NCBI GenBank assembly: GCA_020049895.1
Contig: JAGVLE010000017.1
Coordinates: 1-64,000 of the forward strand
DNA length: 64,000 nucleotides
Direction: 5' to 3'
From: Alphaproteobacteria bacterium
Lineage (GTDB): Bacteria; Pseudomonadota; Alphaproteobacteria; UBA9655
Shown: piece by piece, positions 61,694 to 64,000 of the stretch
How the letters are laid out: each line of letters begins with the position of its first letter
Position numbering within the stretch: position 1 is the first letter of the stretch
Program-made: the position numbers and the translations under genes
The notes under the pieces: generated by a model
Told to the model about the DNA's origin: nothing
Seen by the model: the letters and a program-made list of their open reading frames with translations, nothing else
Database searches by the model: none

Positions 61694-62242
61694 TTACTTT
61701 ACGGGACCAAGGATCATGATCATCCGCTTTCCTTCAAGTTTAGGGAACTGCTCTACCTTAGCAATATCCTCCAAAGTAGCTTTAACCCTATTAAGAACTT
61801 CTGTTCCTAAGTCTTGGTGAGACATTTCACGACCACGGAATCTCAGAGTAACCTTTAGCTTATCGCCTTCTTCAATAAATTTGCGAGCACTGCGCATTTT
61901 AACATCAAAGTCATGTTTATCAATGACAGGGCGCAGTTGAATTTCTTTGACCTCAATCACTTTTTGCTTTTTGCGCATTTCAGCACGACGCTTTTGCTCC
62001 TCAAATTTATATTTCCCATAATCAAGGATTTTACAAACAGGAGGATCCGCATGAGGAGAAACCTCAACGAGATCGAGCCCAACGCTGTAGGCACGCTCTA
62101 AAGCTTCTGTATGGGATAAAACACCAGCCATCTCTCCATTTTCATCCACAAGGCGGACTTTTGGAGCGGAAATTTTTTCATTGACGCGAGGCCCATCTTG
62201 ATGGGGCGCTTTGTCTTCTCGGGTAATTCTAGTTATGTACAA
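61694..62242 (-). CDS. infC: translation initiation factor IF-3
   Basis: [30 protein letters not shown]...[17 protein letters not shown]...[17 protein letters not shown]. Confidence 0.97.
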   Translation of the reverse strand: MYITRITREDKAPHQDGPRVNEKISAPKVRLVDENGEMAGVLSHTEALERAYSVGLDLVEVSPHADPPVCKILDYGKYKFEEQKRRAEMRKKQKVIEVKEIQLRPVIDKHDFDVKMRSARKFIEEGDKLKVTLRFRGREMSHQDLGTEVLNRVKATLEDIAKVEQFPKLEGKRMIMILGPVK

Positions 62243-64000
62243 GTCTCCTTTAGTTGTTGGCTTTTATGAGGCGGAAGTGCCTCTTTCTTTAGTTTAGTAA
62301 TGACTGCATCCAGGGTAAGAATTTCCTGGGCTTCTCCCCCCAATTTTCGTACCGCTACAGATCCAGCCTCGGCCTCTTTTTTCCCTATAACAAGAATATA
62401 AGGGACTTTTTGAAGGCTTAACTCACGAATTTTATAGTTAATTTTTTCATTCCTTAAATCGCTCTCAACACGCAATCCTGCTTCCTTAAGCTTATTGATT
62501 ACATCTTGTGCATACGCATCTGCTTCTTGCGTAATCGTAGCAACAGCGACCTGCACAGGCGCAATCCACAAAGGAAACTTACCTGCATAATGCTCAATAA
62601 AGATAGCTAAAAAGCGCTCAAAGGTTCCAAGGATTGCCCGATGAAGCATCACAGGACGATGTTTTTGTCCATCCTCTCCAACATAAGAAGCGTCAAGCCT
62701 CTCTGGAAGAACGAAATCCAACTGAAGCGTTCCACACTGCCATTCTCGACCTATCGCATCTTTCAGGACAAATTCAAGTTTTGGGCCATAAAAAGCGCCC
62801 TCTCCTTTGTTGAGAGTATAGGTAAGACCAGCAGCCTTTGCCCCTTCCTCAAGGTGGGCTTCTGCCTTATCCCACACCTTATCCTCACCAGCACGCACCG
62901 GCGGGCGATCAGAAAATCGCACAATTATCTCATCAAATCCTAGTTCTTTATAAACTTCTTGAAGGAGTTTACAAAACTTTTGGGTTTCTTGTTTAACCTG
63001 CTCTTCTGTGCAAAAAATATGTGCATCATCTTGTACAAAACTTCTCACACGGGTTATACCGTGAAGGGCGCCCGAAGGCTCGTTTCGCATGCACGATCCA
63101 AATTCAGCCATACGAAGGGGAAGGTCACGGTAACTCTTAATTCCTTGTCGAAAAATTTGAACATGACAAGGGCAATTCATGGGTTTTAGAGCAAGAACTT
63201 TATCTTCATCTTGAACCGTAAACATGTTCTCTCGGAACTTTTCCCAGTGACCTGAATCTTCCCAGAGGGAGCGATCCACAAGCTGTGGCGTTTTAACTTC
63301 CACATAGTCTTCCGCAGCAATTTTATCGCGAATATAGTTTTCCAATAACCGATAAAGCGTCCATCCTTTTGGGTGCCAAAACACACTTCCAATAGCTTCT
63401 TCTTGCATATGGAAGAGATCCATCTCTTTTCCGATACGACGGTGATCACGTTTTTCAGCTTCTTCAAGACGTGTTAAGTAATCTTGGAGGTCTTTTTCAT
63501 TTGACCACGCTGTTCCATATACCCGCTGGAGAACAGGGTTTTTAGGATCTCCACGCCAGTAAGCACCTGCAAGCTTTGTGAGCTTAAAAGCGTGCCCTAA
63601 CTTACCCGTTGAGGGAAGATGAGGACCTCGACACAAATCCACAAAGTCGCCTTGGCGATACAAGGTAATTTCATCTGTTCCTGGCAAATCCCTTATAATT
63701 TCCGCCTTAAAAAACTCACCGATATCTTTGAAAAAGTGAATAGCTTTTTGCCTATCCCAAACTTCTCGCGTCACAGGCTCGTCCCGATTGACAATGTCAT
63801 GCATACGCGCTTCAAGGCGCTCTAAATCCTCAGGGGTAAAGGATTTTTCTCGATAGAGGTCATAATAAAAACCATTTTCAATGGAAGGCCCAATGGTAAT
63901 TTGTGTCTCTGGATACAGCTCTTTTACAGCTTCAGCAAATACATGGGCCGCATCATGGCGCAGAATATCAAGTCCTGTGCCTGTTGGGCGCGTAATGACT
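62233..64000 (-). CDS. thrS: threonyl-tRNA synthetase (N-terminal part beyond window)
   Basis: reading frame continues past listed Met to the window edge (..[31 protein letters not shown]); [31 protein letters not shown]. Confidence 0.97.
   Translation of the reverse strand, partial: VITRPTGTGLDILRHDAAHVFAEAVKELYPETQITIGPSIENGFYYDLYREKSFTPEDLERLEARMHDIVNRDEPVTREVWDRQKAIHFFKDIGEFFKAEIIRDLPGTDEITLYRQGDFVDLCRGPHLPSTGKLGHAFKLTKLAGAYWRGDPKNPVLQRVYGTAWSNEKDLQDYLTRLEEAEKRDHRRIGKEMDLFHMQEEAIGSVFWHPKGWTLYRLLENYIRDKIAAEDYVEVKTPQLVDRSLWEDSGHWEKFRENMFTVQDEDKVLALKPMNCPCHVQIFRQGIKSYRDLPLRMAEFGSCMRNEPSGALHGITRVRSFVQDDAHIFCTEEQVKQETQKFCKLLQEVYKELGFDEIIVRFSDRPPVRAGEDKVWDKAEAHLEEGAKAAGLTYTLNKGEGAFYGPKLEFVLKDAIGREWQCGTLQLDFVLPERLDASYVGEDGQKHRPVMLHRAILGTFERFLAIFIEHYAGKFPLWIAPVQVAVATITQEADAYAQDVINKLKEAGLRVESDLRNEKINYKIRELSLQKVPYILVIGKKEAEAGSVAVRKLGGEAQEILTLDAVITKLKKEALPPHKSQQLKETCT

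Overview
The window looks like an alphaproteobacterial chromosome segment. Gene content (class I LysRS, RapZ/EIIA/HPr cluster, ccm genes) and many secreted small proteins suggest a host-associated lineage such as Holosporales; that placement is inference. The conserved backbone carries rpoB-rpoC, lysK, nupC-type transporter, miaA, ubiE, ampD, rapZ-EIIA-HPr, ccmDEF, lnt, trmB, valS, infC and the 3' part of thrS. Three accessory zones interrupt it. (1) ~1-5.6 kb: the right end of an element at tRNA-Asn, with an AbiE toxin-antitoxin, a TraD-like gene, a tyrosine integrase, a tRNA-Asn 3' fragment and a degenerate knottin-like ORF. (2) 40.55-49.51 kb: a complete ~9 kb satellite-like island in tRNA-Thr(CGT), bounded by 51-bp direct repeats, with integrase, AlpA-like HTH, Toprim primase, DUF3987 protein, TTTAGGAT iterons, a secreted Sel1-repeat protein and a two-gene small secreted peptide cassette. 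(3) 49.5-58 kb: a decayed accessory region with a truncated plsX, a degenerate sibling of the integrase/att region, APH and GrpB gene fragments, a second copy of the same peptide cassette, a 249-aa secreted protein made of six tandem knottin-like units (C-x6-C-x5-CC-x3-C-x8/10-C), and a CVNH-like secreted protein. The most interesting signals are the six-unit knottin-like protein with its degenerate single-unit relative 46 kb away, and the duplicated peptide cassette carried by the integrase-linked islands. All family calls come from reading motifs; no database search was run.
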